DNA of 64,000 bases from Pseudomonas sp. PB120. GTDB taxonomy: Bacteria > Pseudomonadota > Gammaproteobacteria > Pseudomonadales > Pseudomonadaceae. Numbering within the stretch: the stretch's first letter is position 1; each line of letters opens with the position of its first letter. Made by a program: the position numbers and the translations under genes. Of this stretch, positions 53,842 to 62,240 are shown piece by piece. The notes beneath the pieces are model-generated. The model saw only the letters and a program-made list of their open reading frames with translations. It made no database searches and was not told the DNA's origin. The stretch lies in NCBI RefSeq assembly GCF_009761815.1, contig NZ_RWIN01000028.1, forward strand, positions 1 through 64,000, read 5' to 3'.

Positions 53842-55395
53842 ATGTCAGTTTCCGCCCCGAACGCTGTCCTCTCGGTCAGCGGTATCGGTAAGACTTATGC
53901 TCAACCGGTCCTGACCGGCATCGACCTGACGCTCATGCGCGGTGAGGTGCTGGCACTGACGGGTGAGAACGGCGCCGGAAAAAGCACGCTGTCGAAAATC
54001 ATCGGCGGTCTGGTCACGCCGACCACCGGCCAGATGCAGTTTCAGGGGCAGGATTACCGCCCCGGCAGCCGTGCTCAGGCTGAAGACCTGGGCATCCGCA
54101 TGGTCATGCAGGAACTCAATCTGTTACCGACCTTGTCGGTGGCGGAGAACCTGTTTCTCGACAACCTCCCGAGCAATGCCGGCTGGATCAGCCGCAAGCA
54201 ACTGCGCAAAGCGGCAATCGAGGCCATGGCGCAGGTCGGGCTCGACGCAATAGACCCGGACACCCTGGTCGGCGAGCTGGGCATCGGTCACCAGCAAATG
54301 GTCGAAATCGCTCGCAACCTGATCGGCGACTGTCATGTGCTGATCCTCGACGAGCCGACGGCGATGCTGACCTCTCGTGAAGTCGAGATGCTGTTCGAGC
54401 AGATCACCCGGTTACAGGCTCGCGGGGTGTCGATCATCTACATTTCCCACCGTCTCGAAGAACTCGCCCGGGTAGCGCAGCGCATCGCGGTATTGCGCGA
54501 CGGCAACCTGGTGTGTGTCGAGCCGATGGCCAATTACAACAGCGAGCAACTGGTGACCTTGATGGTCGGCCGCGAGCTCGGTGAACACATTGACATGGGG
54601 TCGCGCAAAATCGGCGCGCCGGCATTGACGGTCAAGGGGTTGAGCCGTTCCGACAAGGTGCGCGATGTGTCTTTCGAAGTACGCGCCGGCGAGATCTACG
54701 GGATTTCCGGTTTGATCGGGGCAGGGCGCACCGAGTTGCTGCGCCTGATCTTTGGTGCCGACGTGGCTGACAGCGGCACGGTTGCGCTGGGTTCGCCGGC
54801 ACAGGTCGTGAGTATCCGCTCGCCTGCGGATGCGGTCGGTCACGGCATTGCCCTGATCACCGAAGACCGCAAGGGTGAAGGCCTGCTGCTGAGTCAATCG
54901 ATCAGCGCCAACATTGCGCTGGGCAACATGCCGGTGATTTCCAGTGGCGGTGTCGTCAATAACGGTGACGAGATGTCTTTGGCGCAGCGGCAGATCGACG
55001 CCATGCGCATCCGCAGTTCCAGCCCGACGCAGCTGGTCTCGGAACTGTCCGGGGGCAACCAGCAAAAAGTCGTGATCGGCCGTTGGCTGGAGCGTGATTG
55101 TTCGGTGTTGCTGTTCGACGAGCCGACTCGTGGCATCGACGTGGGCGCCAAGTTCGACATCTATACGCTGCTCGGCGAGCTGACCCGTCAGGGTAAAGCG
55201 CTGGTGGTGGTGTCCAGTGACTTGCGCGAACTGATGTTGATCTGCGACCGGATCGGCGTGTTGTCGGCGGGACGTCTGATCGACACCTTCGAGCGTGACA
55301 GCTGGACCCAGGATGATTTGCTTGCTGCCGCGTTCGCCGGCTACCAAAAACGAGATGCGTTGCTCAATGAAGCCGCGCCTAGGGATTTACCATGA
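53842..55395 (+). CDS. rbsA: Ribose ABC transporter ATPase
   Basis: 517 residues with two fused nucleotide-binding domains. The first has Walker A GENGAGKST and DEPTAMLTS as Walker B region. The second has the degenerate loop GLIGAGRTE, signature LSGGNQQKV, and DEPTRGIDVG. This tandem form is typical of sugar importers of the CUT2 class. It energises ribose uptake. Its stop overlaps the rbsC start by 4 bp. Confidence 0.95.
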   Translation: MSVSAPNAVLSVSGIGKTYAQPVLTGIDLTLMRGEVLALTGENGAGKSTLSKIIGGLVTPTTGQMQFQGQDYRPGSRAQAEDLGIRMVMQELNLLPTLSVAENLFLDNLPSNAGWISRKQLRKAAIEAMAQVGLDAIDPDTLVGELGIGHQQMVEIARNLIGDCHVLILDEPTAMLTSREVEMLFEQITRLQARGVSIIYISHRLEELARVAQRIAVLRDGNLVCVEPMANYNSEQLVTLMVGRELGEHIDMGSRKIGAPALTVKGLSRSDKVRDVSFEVRAGEIYGISGLIGAGRTELLRLIFGADVADSGTVALGSPAQVVSIRSPADAVGHGIALITEDRKGEGLLLSQSISANIALGNMPVISSGGVVNNGDEMSLAQRQIDAMRIRSSSPTQLVSELSGGNQQKVVIGRWLERDCSVLLFDEPTRGIDVGAKFDIYTLLGELTRQGKALVVVSSDLRELMLICDRIGVLSAGRLIDTFERDSWTQDDLLAAAFAGYQKRDALLNEAAPRDLP

Positions 55396-56369
55396 AAACT
55401 GCAACGTCTGCCGGTAAACGTAGTGGCAATTTCTACGGCCTCGGCACCTATCTGGGCCTGGCCGGTGCCTTGCTGGCGATGGTCGCGCTGTTCTCGGTCC
55501 TGAGCAGCCATTTTCTGTCTTACGACACATTCAGTACTCTGGCCAACCAGATCCCGGACTTGATGGTCCTGGCGGTTGGCATGACGTTTGTGTTGATCAT
55601 CGGTGGCATCGACCTGTCGGTGGGTTCGGTGCTGGCCCTCGCGGCGTCGACGGTCAGCGTGGCGATTCTTGGCTGGGGTTGGAGCGTGTTGCCCGCGGCG
55701 CTGCTCGGCATGGCCGTAGCGGCATTGGCCGGTACCATCACCGGTTCGATCACCGTGGCGTGGCGGATTCCGTCGTTCATCGTGTCCCTCGGCGTGCTGG
55801 AAATGGCGCGCGGCGTGGCGTACCAGATGACCGGTTCACGCACGGCCTACATCGGTGATGCCTTTGCCTGGTTGTCCAATCCAATCGCCTTTGGCATTTC
55901 GCCTTCGTTCATCATTGCTTTGCTGATCATTTTCATCGCGCAGGCCGTATTGACCCGCACTGTGTTCGGTCGCTACCTGATCGGGATTGGCACCAACGAA
56001 GAGGCCGTGCGCCTGGCGGGGATCAATCCAAAACCCTACAAGATTCTGGTGTTCAGCCTGATGGGACTGCTGGCCGGGATTGCCGCACTGTTTCAGATTT
56101 CTCGCCTGGAAGCGGCGGACCCGAATGCCGGTTCCGGCCTCGAACTGCAAGTGATCGCGGCTGTCGTCATCGGCGGTACCAGCCTGATGGGCGGGCGTGG
56201 TTCGGTCATCAGTACGTTCTTCGGTGTTCTGATCATTTCCGTATTGGCGGCCGGCCTGGCGCAGATTGGCGCAACCGAGCCTACCAAGCGCATTATCACC
56301 GGCGCGGTGATCGTGATCGCGGTGGTGCTAGATACTTATCGCAGTCAGCGCGCAAGCCGGCGGACCTGA
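55392..56369 (+). CDS. rbsC: Ribose ABC transporter permease
   Basis: 325 residues with about eight to ten hydrophobic segments. Characteristic CUT2 permease motifs are GIDLSVGSVLALAA and GTNEEAVRLAGI (the cytoplasmic coupling loop), then GGTSLMGGRGS. It works as a homodimer with RbsA. It is translationally coupled to rbsA (ATGA overlap) and lies 3 bp upstream of rbsR. Confidence 0.95.
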   Translation: MKTATSAGKRSGNFYGLGTYLGLAGALLAMVALFSVLSSHFLSYDTFSTLANQIPDLMVLAVGMTFVLIIGGIDLSVGSVLALAASTVSVAILGWGWSVLPAALLGMAVAALAGTITGSITVAWRIPSFIVSLGVLEMARGVAYQMTGSRTAYIGDAFAWLSNPIAFGISPSFIIALLIIFIAQAVLTRTVFGRYLIGIGTNEEAVRLAGINPKPYKILVFSLMGLLAGIAALFQISRLEAADPNAGSGLELQVIAAVVIGGTSLMGGRGSVISTFFGVLIISVLAAGLAQIGATEPTKRIITGAVIVIAVVLDTYRSQRASRRT

Positions 56370-56372
56370 GTC

Positions 56373-57392
56373 ATGGCAACGATCAAGGATGTAGCAGCCC
56401 TCGCGGGGATTTCCTACACCACGGTGTCCCACGTGGTGAACAAGACTCGGCCTGTCAGTGAAGAAGTGCGGGTCAAGGTCGAGGCCGCCATCAAGAGCCT
56501 CGATTACGTGCCCAGTGCCGTGGCTCGCTCGTTAAAAGCCAAGACCACAGCAACCATCGGCCTGCTGGTGCCCAATAGCCTCAACCCGTACTTCGCCGAG
56601 CTGGCGCGCGGTATCGAGGATTACTGCGAGCGTAACGGCTACTGCGTCATCCTCTGCAACTCCGACGACAACCCGGACAAGCAGCGCAGCTACCTGCGCG
56701 TGTTGCTTGAGAAACGCATCGACGGGCTGATCGTTGCCTCGGCCGGTGGCGACGCCGGGCTGGTAGAAGGGCTGGCGGCCGTACGCACGCCGATGGTCAT
56801 CGTCGACCGTGGGCTGGACGGCGTGAATGCCGACCTGGTGCGCATCGATCACGAATACGGCGCCTATCTGGCAACCCGGCACCTGCTGGAGCTGGGGCAT
56901 CGGGACATTGCCACCATTGGCGGGCCGGCAAGTACCAGCGTGGCGCAAATGCGTCTGGCGGGTTACTGCCGCGCCTTGAAAGAGGCGGGTATCGAAGTGC
57001 CTCGCGAGCGCATGCTGGAAAGCGATTTCACCAGCACTGGCGGCTACAGTGCTGCTGCGATTTTGCTGGAAAAGAACCCGCCCAGTGCCATTTTTGCGGG
57101 CAACGACATGATCGGCATCGGTGTGCTGCGGGCGGCTGCCGAGCGCAATATTCGTGTGCCGACAGAGCTGTCGGTAATCGGTTTCGATGATATTCAGATG
57201 AGCCGTTACGTCTATCCCGCGTTGACCACGGTCGGCCAATCGATCCTGCAACTGGGGGAGATGGCGGCAGCGGTGCTTTTGCGGCGGATTGCAAAACCCG
57301 ATATGGCCACCGATCAACGGATCGTGACCCCCAGTATTGTCCTGCGAGAGTCGACCGCGCCGCTGGCCGGCGTGTTCGCCCAGTTCCGCTGA
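56373..57392 (+). CDS. rbsR: Ribose operon repressor
   Basis: 339 residues, LacI family: HTH at residues 1-25 (TIKDVAALAGISYTTVSHVV), hinge helix near 50-57 (PSAVARSLK), then the sugar-binding domain (FAGNDMIGIGVLRAA). The presence of a CGCAAACGTTTGCG operator before rbsB and the position within the operon support ribose-induced derepression and autoregulation. Confidence 0.94.
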   Translation: MATIKDVAALAGISYTTVSHVVNKTRPVSEEVRVKVEAAIKSLDYVPSAVARSLKAKTTATIGLLVPNSLNPYFAELARGIEDYCERNGYCVILCNSDDNPDKQRSYLRVLLEKRIDGLIVASAGGDAGLVEGLAAVRTPMVIVDRGLDGVNADLVRIDHEYGAYLATRHLLELGHRDIATIGGPASTSVAQMRLAGYCRALKEAGIEVPRERMLESDFTSTGGYSAAAILLEKNPPSAIFAGNDMIGIGVLRAAAERNIRVPTELSVIGFDDIQMSRYVYPALTTVGQSILQLGEMAAAVLLRRIAKPDMATDQRIVTPSIVLRESTAPLAGVFAQFR

Positions 57393-57435
57393 AACACAAA
57401 AGCACCGCCGAAACAGAATTGATGAGTAATGATGT

Positions 57436-58353
57436 ATGCCAGCAAAAGTAGTGGTGATAGGCAGCCTGAACATGGACCTGGTGACGCGCGCGCCAAGGTT
57501 GCCCCGTGGTGGTGAAACCCTGATCGGCGAGTCGTTTGCCACGGTCTCCGGAGGTAAGGGGGCGAATCAGGCCGTTGCCGCCGCAAGACTGGGGGCGCAG
57601 GTGTCGATGGTCGGTTGCGTCGGCAACGACGCCTATGGCGTAGAACTGCGTGACGCGTTGTTAGCCGAGCAGATCGATTGTCAGGCCGTCAGCACCGTCG
57701 AGGGCTCCAGCGGCGTGGCGTTGATTGTGGTCGACGACAACAGCCAGAACGCAATCGTGATTGTCGCCGGTGCCAATGGAGCGCTGACTTCAAAGGTGAT
57801 TGATCACTTTGATTCGGTGCTGCAAGCCGCTGACGTGATCATCTGTCAGCTGGAAGTGCCGGATGCCAGCGTCGGCCACGCACTCAAGCGCGGCCGTGCG
57901 CTGGGCAAGACCGTGATCCTCAACCCGGCACCGGCCAGCCGTCCATTGCCGGCGGATTGGTACGCGTCTATCGATTATCTGATTCCCAACGAAAGCGAAG
58001 CCGCAGCCTTGAGTGGATTGCCAGTGGATTCACTGGAAACCGCCAAAACCGCCGCCACCCGGCTGATGGCAATGGGCGCCGGCAAAGTGATCATCACGCT
58101 GGGCGCCCAAGGATCGCTATTTGCCAACGGTAAAAGCTTCGATCATTTTCCGGTGCCGAAGGTAAAGGCTGTTGATACCACGGCGGCCGGCGATACGTTC
58201 GTCGGTGGATTCGCCGCGGCCCTCGCGGCCGGCAAGAGCGAAGCCGAGGCGATCCGTTTCGGCCAGGTCGCTGCAGCGCTGTCAGTCACCCGAGCTGGCG
58301 CGCAACCCTCGATTCCTACCTTGTCCGACGTACAGGCCTTTAAAACCCCATGA
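57436..58353 (+). CDS. rbsK: Ribokinase
   Basis: 305 residues, PfkB family. The first signature is [15 protein letters not shown] near residue 38, and the second is [17 protein letters not shown] with the catalytic Asp in AAGD. It phosphorylates ribose to ribose-5-phosphate. The ATG at 57436 lies 43 bp after rbsR. Its stop overlaps the rbsD start by 4 bp. Confidence 0.95.
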   Translation: MPAKVVVIGSLNMDLVTRAPRLPRGGETLIGESFATVSGGKGANQAVAAARLGAQVSMVGCVGNDAYGVELRDALLAEQIDCQAVSTVEGSSGVALIVVDDNSQNAIVIVAGANGALTSKVIDHFDSVLQAADVIICQLEVPDASVGHALKRGRALGKTVILNPAPASRPLPADWYASIDYLIPNESEAAALSGLPVDSLETAKTAATRLMAMGAGKVIITLGAQGSLFANGKSFDHFPVPKVKAVDTTAAGDTFVGGFAAALAAGKSEAEAIRFGQVAAALSVTRAGAQPSIPTLSDVQAFKTP

Positions 58354-58754
58354 AAAAGACACCTTTGCTCAACGTTGCGCTGTCGCGGCTGATCGCTTCC
58401 CTTGGGCATGGCGATAAGGTCGTGATTGGCGATGCCGGTCTGCCGGTGCCGCCAGGCGTTGAGCTGATTGATCTGGCGCTGACCCACGGTATTCCCGATT
58501 TCATCAGCACCTTGAAGGTCGTGCTCAGCGAAATGCAGGTCGAGAGCCATGTGCTCGCCCAGGAAATCCTCGAGAAAAAACCGTCGGCGTTATCGACGCT
58601 GGATGAGTTGAATGCTGAAGGTGCGCTCGGTCAGCGCCAGATGCTCAGTCACGAAGAATTCAAAATCCTCAGCCGGCAGGCGCGCGCGATTGTTCGTACC
58701 GGCGAATGTCAGCCGTACTGCAACATTGTACTGGTCGCCGGCGTAACGTTTTAA
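58350..58754 (+). CDS. rbsD: D-ribose pyranase
   Basis: 134 residues. [20 protein letters not shown] contains the conserved His and Asp of the RbsD/FucU family; the C-terminus [24 protein letters not shown] is typical. It interconverts beta-pyranose and beta-furanose ribose, so that ribose from the transporter can be used by RbsK. Coupled to rbsK by an ATGA overlap. Confidence 0.94.
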   Translation: MKKTPLLNVALSRLIASLGHGDKVVIGDAGLPVPPGVELIDLALTHGIPDFISTLKVVLSEMQVESHVLAQEILEKKPSALSTLDELNAEGALGQRQMLSHEEFKILSRQARAIVRTGECQPYCNIVLVAGVTF

Positions 58755-58797
58755 CCCGCTGTTGTCTTTCTGATGTTCCACGCACAAGGAGTGCGCC

Positions 58798-59826
58798 ATG
58801 TACCGCTATGCTCAGAAATTGCACCACCTGCTCCGGAGTCTGCTGCTTTTGTCCCTGATTACTGCAACAAGCGCCCAGGCGGCGGAAAAAATCGACTTGA
58901 TCATCGACACCGATCCGGGTGCCGACGATGTGGTGGCGTTGCTGTTCGCGCTGGCGTCGCCGGACGAACTGAATATTCGTGCGCTGACCACCGTCGCTGG
59001 CAATGTGCGCCTGGACAAGACTTCGCGGAATGCGCGACTGGCCCGCGAATGGGCGGGGCGCGAAGAAGTTCCTGTGTATGCGGGCGCGCCAAAACCACTG
59101 ATTCGTACGCCGATCTATGCCGAAGACATTCATGGTAAAGAGGGCTTGTCCGGCATTGACGTACACGAGCCAAAGGTTGGCTTGGCTAAGGGGAATGCGG
59201 TCAATTACCTGATCGATACCTTGAAAGCGGCCAAGCCTCACAGCATCACGATCGCCATGCTCGGTCCGCAGACCAACCTGGCGCTCGCGCTGATCCAGGA
59301 GCCTGAGATCGTCCAGGGCATCAAGGAAGTGGTGATCATGGGTGGGGCGCATTTCAACGGTGGCAACATCACCCCGGTGGCGGAATTCAACCTCTTCGCT
59401 GATCCGCAGGCGGCTGAAGTGGTGTTGAAAAGTGGTGTGAAACTGACCTACCTGCCGCTGGACGTGACTCACAAGATCCTCACCAGTGAGGCACGCCTGA
59501 AGCAGATTGCGGCACTGAACAACAATGCCAGCAAGCTGGTGGGCAATATTCTCAATGAGTACATCAAGGGCGACATGGAGCACTACGGTATTCCGGGCGG
59601 CCCGGTGCATGACGCCACCGTCATCGCCTATCTGCTGAAGCCGGAACTCTTCAAGGGGCGCTCGGTTAACGTAGTGGTCGATAGCCGCGAAGGCCCGACG
59701 TTTGGTCAAACCATCGTCGATTGGTATGACGGCCTGAAGGCGCCGAAAAATGCCTTCTGGGTTGAAAGCGGTGACGCCCAAGGTTTCTTCGACTTGCTGA
59801 CCGAACGTCTGGCGCGTCTGAAATAG
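58798..59826 (+). CDS. Periplasmic nucleoside hydrolase
   Basis: 342 residues, IunH family. The calcium-binding motif is LIIDTDPGADDVVALLFAL; active-site-region segments are TNLALALIQEPEI and GGNITPVAEFNLFADPQAA. A signal peptide (LLLLSLITATSAQAAE) distinguishes it from cytoplasmic RihA/B/C. It splits nucleosides to base and ribose in the periplasm, giving RbsB its ligand. It lies 43 bp after rbsD, ends at a terminator, and so extends the ribose operon to nucleoside use. Confidence 0.9.
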   Translation: MYRYAQKLHHLLRSLLLLSLITATSAQAAEKIDLIIDTDPGADDVVALLFALASPDELNIRALTTVAGNVRLDKTSRNARLAREWAGREEVPVYAGAPKPLIRTPIYAEDIHGKEGLSGIDVHEPKVGLAKGNAVNYLIDTLKAAKPHSITIAMLGPQTNLALALIQEPEIVQGIKEVVIMGGAHFNGGNITPVAEFNLFADPQAAEVVLKSGVKLTYLPLDVTHKILTSEARLKQIAALNNNASKLVGNILNEYIKGDMEHYGIPGGPVHDATVIAYLLKPELFKGRSVNVVVDSREGPTFGQTIVDWYDGLKAPKNAFWVESGDAQGFFDLLTERLARLK

Positions 59827-59833
59827 TTCGCAG

Positions 59834-59861
59834 GCCCGCAGGTGCCAGCCTGCGGGCTTTT
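59834..59861 (+). terminator. Ribose operon terminator
   Basis: GCCCGCAGG/CCTGCGGGC with a 6-nt loop and four T residues, 7 bp after the nucleoside hydrolase stop. Confidence 0.85.
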
Positions 59862-60072
59862 ACGCCCTCTCGATTTCTTCGGTGGCTTTCGGGTTGGCCG
59901 GATACTTCTCGAATATCTGTGTGATGAACGTCTGGGCCGCTTCGGTTCCCAGTTCCTTGACTAGAATATCAATACTGATGATCGCCAACTCCTCTGCACT
60001 GCCGGGGCTGTAAGAACTATGGCCTTCTGGCCACTTGGCTTTAATGTCGGCGTCGATGCTTACAGTCGTCAT
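59860..60072 (-). CDS. Small hypothetical protein
   Basis: 70 residues, MTTVSIDADIKAKWPEGHSS, helical C-terminal half with no recognised motif. The stop overlaps the end of the ribose operon terminator by 2 bp. SD poor. Coding quality looks reasonable and codon use matches the core genome. Function unknown. Confidence 0.55.
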   Translation of the reverse strand: MTTVSIDADIKAKWPEGHSSYSPGSAEELAIISIDILVKELGTEAAQTFITQIFEKYPANPKATEEIERA

Positions 60073-60204
60073 GATGGCGCTCGTGCAGTCGGGAAAGTCT
60101 GGGTGTCGAGTTAACCATTTTGCGCAACGTTTGGCACTCCGACTTAGGCATCAGGGGAGGGCTATGCGACACTTGGTCTTTGACGTTTTATCAAGGATCG
60201 CGCT

Positions 60205-60510
60205 GTGCAGATCAATTTGAATACTCCGGATGGTCTGACCCTTGAGGCGGTGCGTCAGCTGCTGGCCAGCGCCAGCGACGATGAGCACACCCAGTTGCGC
60301 GTGACCAAGGGTGGCATTGCCTATATTTCGTCGGGTGTCGTAGGCGGAAAAGATATTGGTGGCCTTCTGTTTCGCCTTGAAACGTGGGCCAAGGGGTCAG
60401 GTTACGTAGGATTGGTCGCGGCGAGCGATGAGGTCTGGGTCATGCAGATCTTCAACGCGCTGAAAGAAAACTGGCCGACTCCGCCGTTCGACTACATTGA
60501 CGTCTATTGA
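60205..60510 (+). CDS. Small hypothetical protein
   Basis: 101 residues from a GTG with AAGGA upstream. The sequence MQINLNTPDGLTLEAVRQLL, then YISSGVVGGKDIGGLLFRLETW and WVMQIFNALKENWPTPPFDYIDVY suggests a compact alpha/beta protein. No domain recognised; no neighbours in the same direction. Confidence 0.65.
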   Translation: MQINLNTPDGLTLEAVRQLLASASDDEHTQLRVTKGGIAYISSGVVGGKDIGGLLFRLETWAKGSGYVGLVAASDEVWVMQIFNALKENWPTPPFDYIDVY

Positions 60511-60676
60511 GCGCTGTTCATATTCAGTCACGATTGAGTGCTGAACGACAGTGAGGCACTCAGGCAAACTCGCCGCTTGTCCGCGACAAGGGCAGGGGGG
60601 TCGCACTCACCTTGAAACCAAACGCCGGATTGGCGGTCGCAAGATCTCAGCTTAACTATTGGAAAAAGGAGGCTTC

Positions 60677-60997
60677 ATGCCTTGGAAGCTCGCGTCATTG
60701 GGTACTTTGTTCGCCGTTACACTGCTGGCCGGTTGCAGCGGTACGAGCTCGAATACGGCAGCAGACCCCGTCACGACGACTGACACTGGCCACAGCCGCT
60801 GTGATGCAAAGGCAGCCGAATTCACCATTGGCAAAGCCGCATCACCAGAATTGCTGGAGCAGGCACGTACCCGCGCAGGTGCGCAGAATGCCCGGTTCCT
60901 GCAACCGAACGACATGGTGACCCTGGAGTACCGCTCCGATCGCTTGAACCTGAACACCGATGCCAGCCGGGTGGTCACACGCGTCAACTGCGGCTGA
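60677..60997 (+). CDS. I78-family peptidase-inhibitor-like lipoprotein
   Basis: 106 residues from ATG 60677 with AAGGAGG upstream. Lipobox LLAGC (Cys near residue 20). The C-terminal ~65 residues match inhibitor family I78: ELLEQARTRAGAQNARFLQP, then MVTLEYRSDRLNLNTD and VNCG with the conserved terminal cysteine paired to the SRCD cysteine. It is probably an envelope-anchored serine protease inhibitor. Confidence 0.82.
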   Translation: MPWKLASLGTLFAVTLLAGCSGTSSNTAADPVTTTDTGHSRCDAKAAEFTIGKAASPELLEQARTRAGAQNARFLQPNDMVTLEYRSDRLNLNTDASRVVTRVNCG

Positions 60998-61029
60998 TCG
61001 TTACAGGCTTTTGTTTCACCCATAAAAAA

Positions 61030-61055
61030 CCCCGTCACATGGACGGGGTTTTTTT
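61030..61055. terminator. Bidirectional terminator
   Basis: CCCCGTC/GACGGGG with a 5-nt loop, seven T residues on the plus side and TTTTTTATG on the minus side. Confidence 0.9.
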
Positions 61056-61069
61056 AGTGCGCCTGGAAA

Positions 61070-61282
61070 TTACTCTGGGCGAACTTGAGCAGCTTGCATA
61101 CCCTTTTGGCCTTTCTCAGCCACGAAGGAAACAGTCTGGCCTTCTTTCAGGCTTTTGAAACCGTCGCTTTCGATAGCTTTGAAGTGTACGAACAGGTCGT
61201 CACCGCCACCTTGAGGAGTGATGAAGCCGAAGCCTTTTTCATCGTTGAACCATTTAACGGTGCCGGTTTGGCGATTAGACAT
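61070..61282 (-). CDS. Cold-shock family protein
   Basis: 70 residues, a single OB-fold CSD: RNP1 in [14 protein letters not shown]2 in DDLFVHF, with TGTVKWFN at the start. It binds single-stranded nucleic acid and acts as an RNA chaperone. It begins [16 protein letters not shown], as in CspA-family proteins of Pseudomonas. GGAGA precedes the ATG. Whether it is cold-inducible cannot be read from the sequence. Confidence 0.93.
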   Translation of the reverse strand: MSNRQTGTVKWFNDEKGFGFITPQGGGDDLFVHFKAIESDGFKSLKEGQTVSFVAEKGQKGMQAAQVRPE

Positions 61283-61563
61283 GGTGTATCTCCAAGAAAC
61301 TTATATTTTCAGTAGTACTGTGCTGCTCAGGCCAACTGGGCACACCGGGGTATCATAGTCGAAATGTTCGCTTTGGGAGCCCCCCGGACGTACTGTTTGC
61401 CCTTAAGTCACGCTTTCTTTGTTGCTTGATATGGCTGAAAGCCCCGGTTTACAAGGCTTTCGGCCGAAAGTAAAGACGATAAAAAAAGCTGTAAAACCTG
61501 CATAATTTGTACGAAAAAGCGCTTTTCATCGGCTTTGGGGGCCTTCAAAGCCTCCTCGCAGGC
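61283..61563 (-). other. Upstream region of the cold-shock gene
   Basis: 281 bp between two minus-strand genes, so it contains the cold-shock gene promoter and probably a long 5' leader. No other gene is seen. Confidence 0.4.
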
Positions 61564-61866
61564 TTATTTTTTCGCCTTGTTATCGGCTTTGCACGCTGCA
61601 ATCTGGCTGAGCGCTTTTTGCTTCAGTGCGTCACTGGCGGTGTTGTCCATCAGCGATTGAATGTCGCTGGCCGGGTACGATTTGATCGCGTCGGCGCCAC
61701 AGGCGCAGTGGGCTTTGGCCGCAGCAGCACCAATCTGAGGGGTTGCCGCTTGTGTGCACTGAGCCATGTATTTGTCGCGTTCGCCTTTTGGCCAATCGGC
61801 ATGGGCGGACAGTGGAAGCAACAGGGCGAGGGGTGCGACTACTGCGAACAAGGTATTCAGACGCAT
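61564..61866 (-). CDS. Small exported Cys-containing protein
   Basis: 100 residues with a signal peptide (LFAVVAPLALLLPLSAHA) and three cysteines in the mature part (QCTQAATPQIGAAAAKAHCA and CGAD). AAGGAG lies nine bases upstream of the ATG. The pattern of small periplasmic helical proteins with a conserved Cys is common in Pseudomonas, but function is unknown. Confidence 0.7.
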   Translation of the reverse strand: MRLNTLFAVVAPLALLLPLSAHADWPKGERDKYMAQCTQAATPQIGAAAAKAHCACGADAIKSYPASDIQSLMDNTASDALKQKALSQIAACKADNKAKK

Positions 61867-62127
61867 GCTGGGATGCTCCTTTTGGGTCGATGTCTTGTTA
61901 TCTGAGGGGTAAAGCAGGGTTCAAGTTCAGCACTCTGGCATAAAAACGCCAGATTTTCCCCGGTAGAAAACCTTGGCGCGGCGACGACCGTTCATCTGTG
62001 CTAGCATGCCTCGCTCGGGCGTTTGCAAGCACCGGTTGACCTTAAGTCCCGGTAGCGGCAACCGTGCGAATAACCCTGATTTGAACCCCAGTCACTCTGG
62101 TTCGGTTTTCCGGTTGGCCGCAAGGCT

Positions 62128-62221
62128 CCTGCCGCTGTAAGGCAGGCGTTCGTCATTGAATGGCCTGGACCGGATCTTGTACTGGCTCATCCCAACCCAC
62201 GTGACCTTTGGTAGGGGTCAC
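62128..62221 (+). promoter_or_regulatory. thrS leader with two tRNA-Thr anticodon-arm-like hairpins
   Basis: Hairpin A: CCTGCC (62128-62133), loop GCTGTAA, GGCAGG (62141-62146); the loop centre is UGU followed by AA. Hairpin B: GTGACC (62201-62206) pairs with GGTCAC (62216-62221), with T62207-G62215 closing a 7-nt loop TTGGTAG; the loop centre is GGU with U before and A after. UGU and GGU are tRNA-Thr anticodons. B ends 9 nt before the SD AGGAGG. E. coli ThrRS represses its own translation through two anticodon-like arms in its mRNA leader; here the same is inferred. Confidence 0.7.
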
Positions 62222-62240
62222 CACTAGGAGAGGAGGCGCC

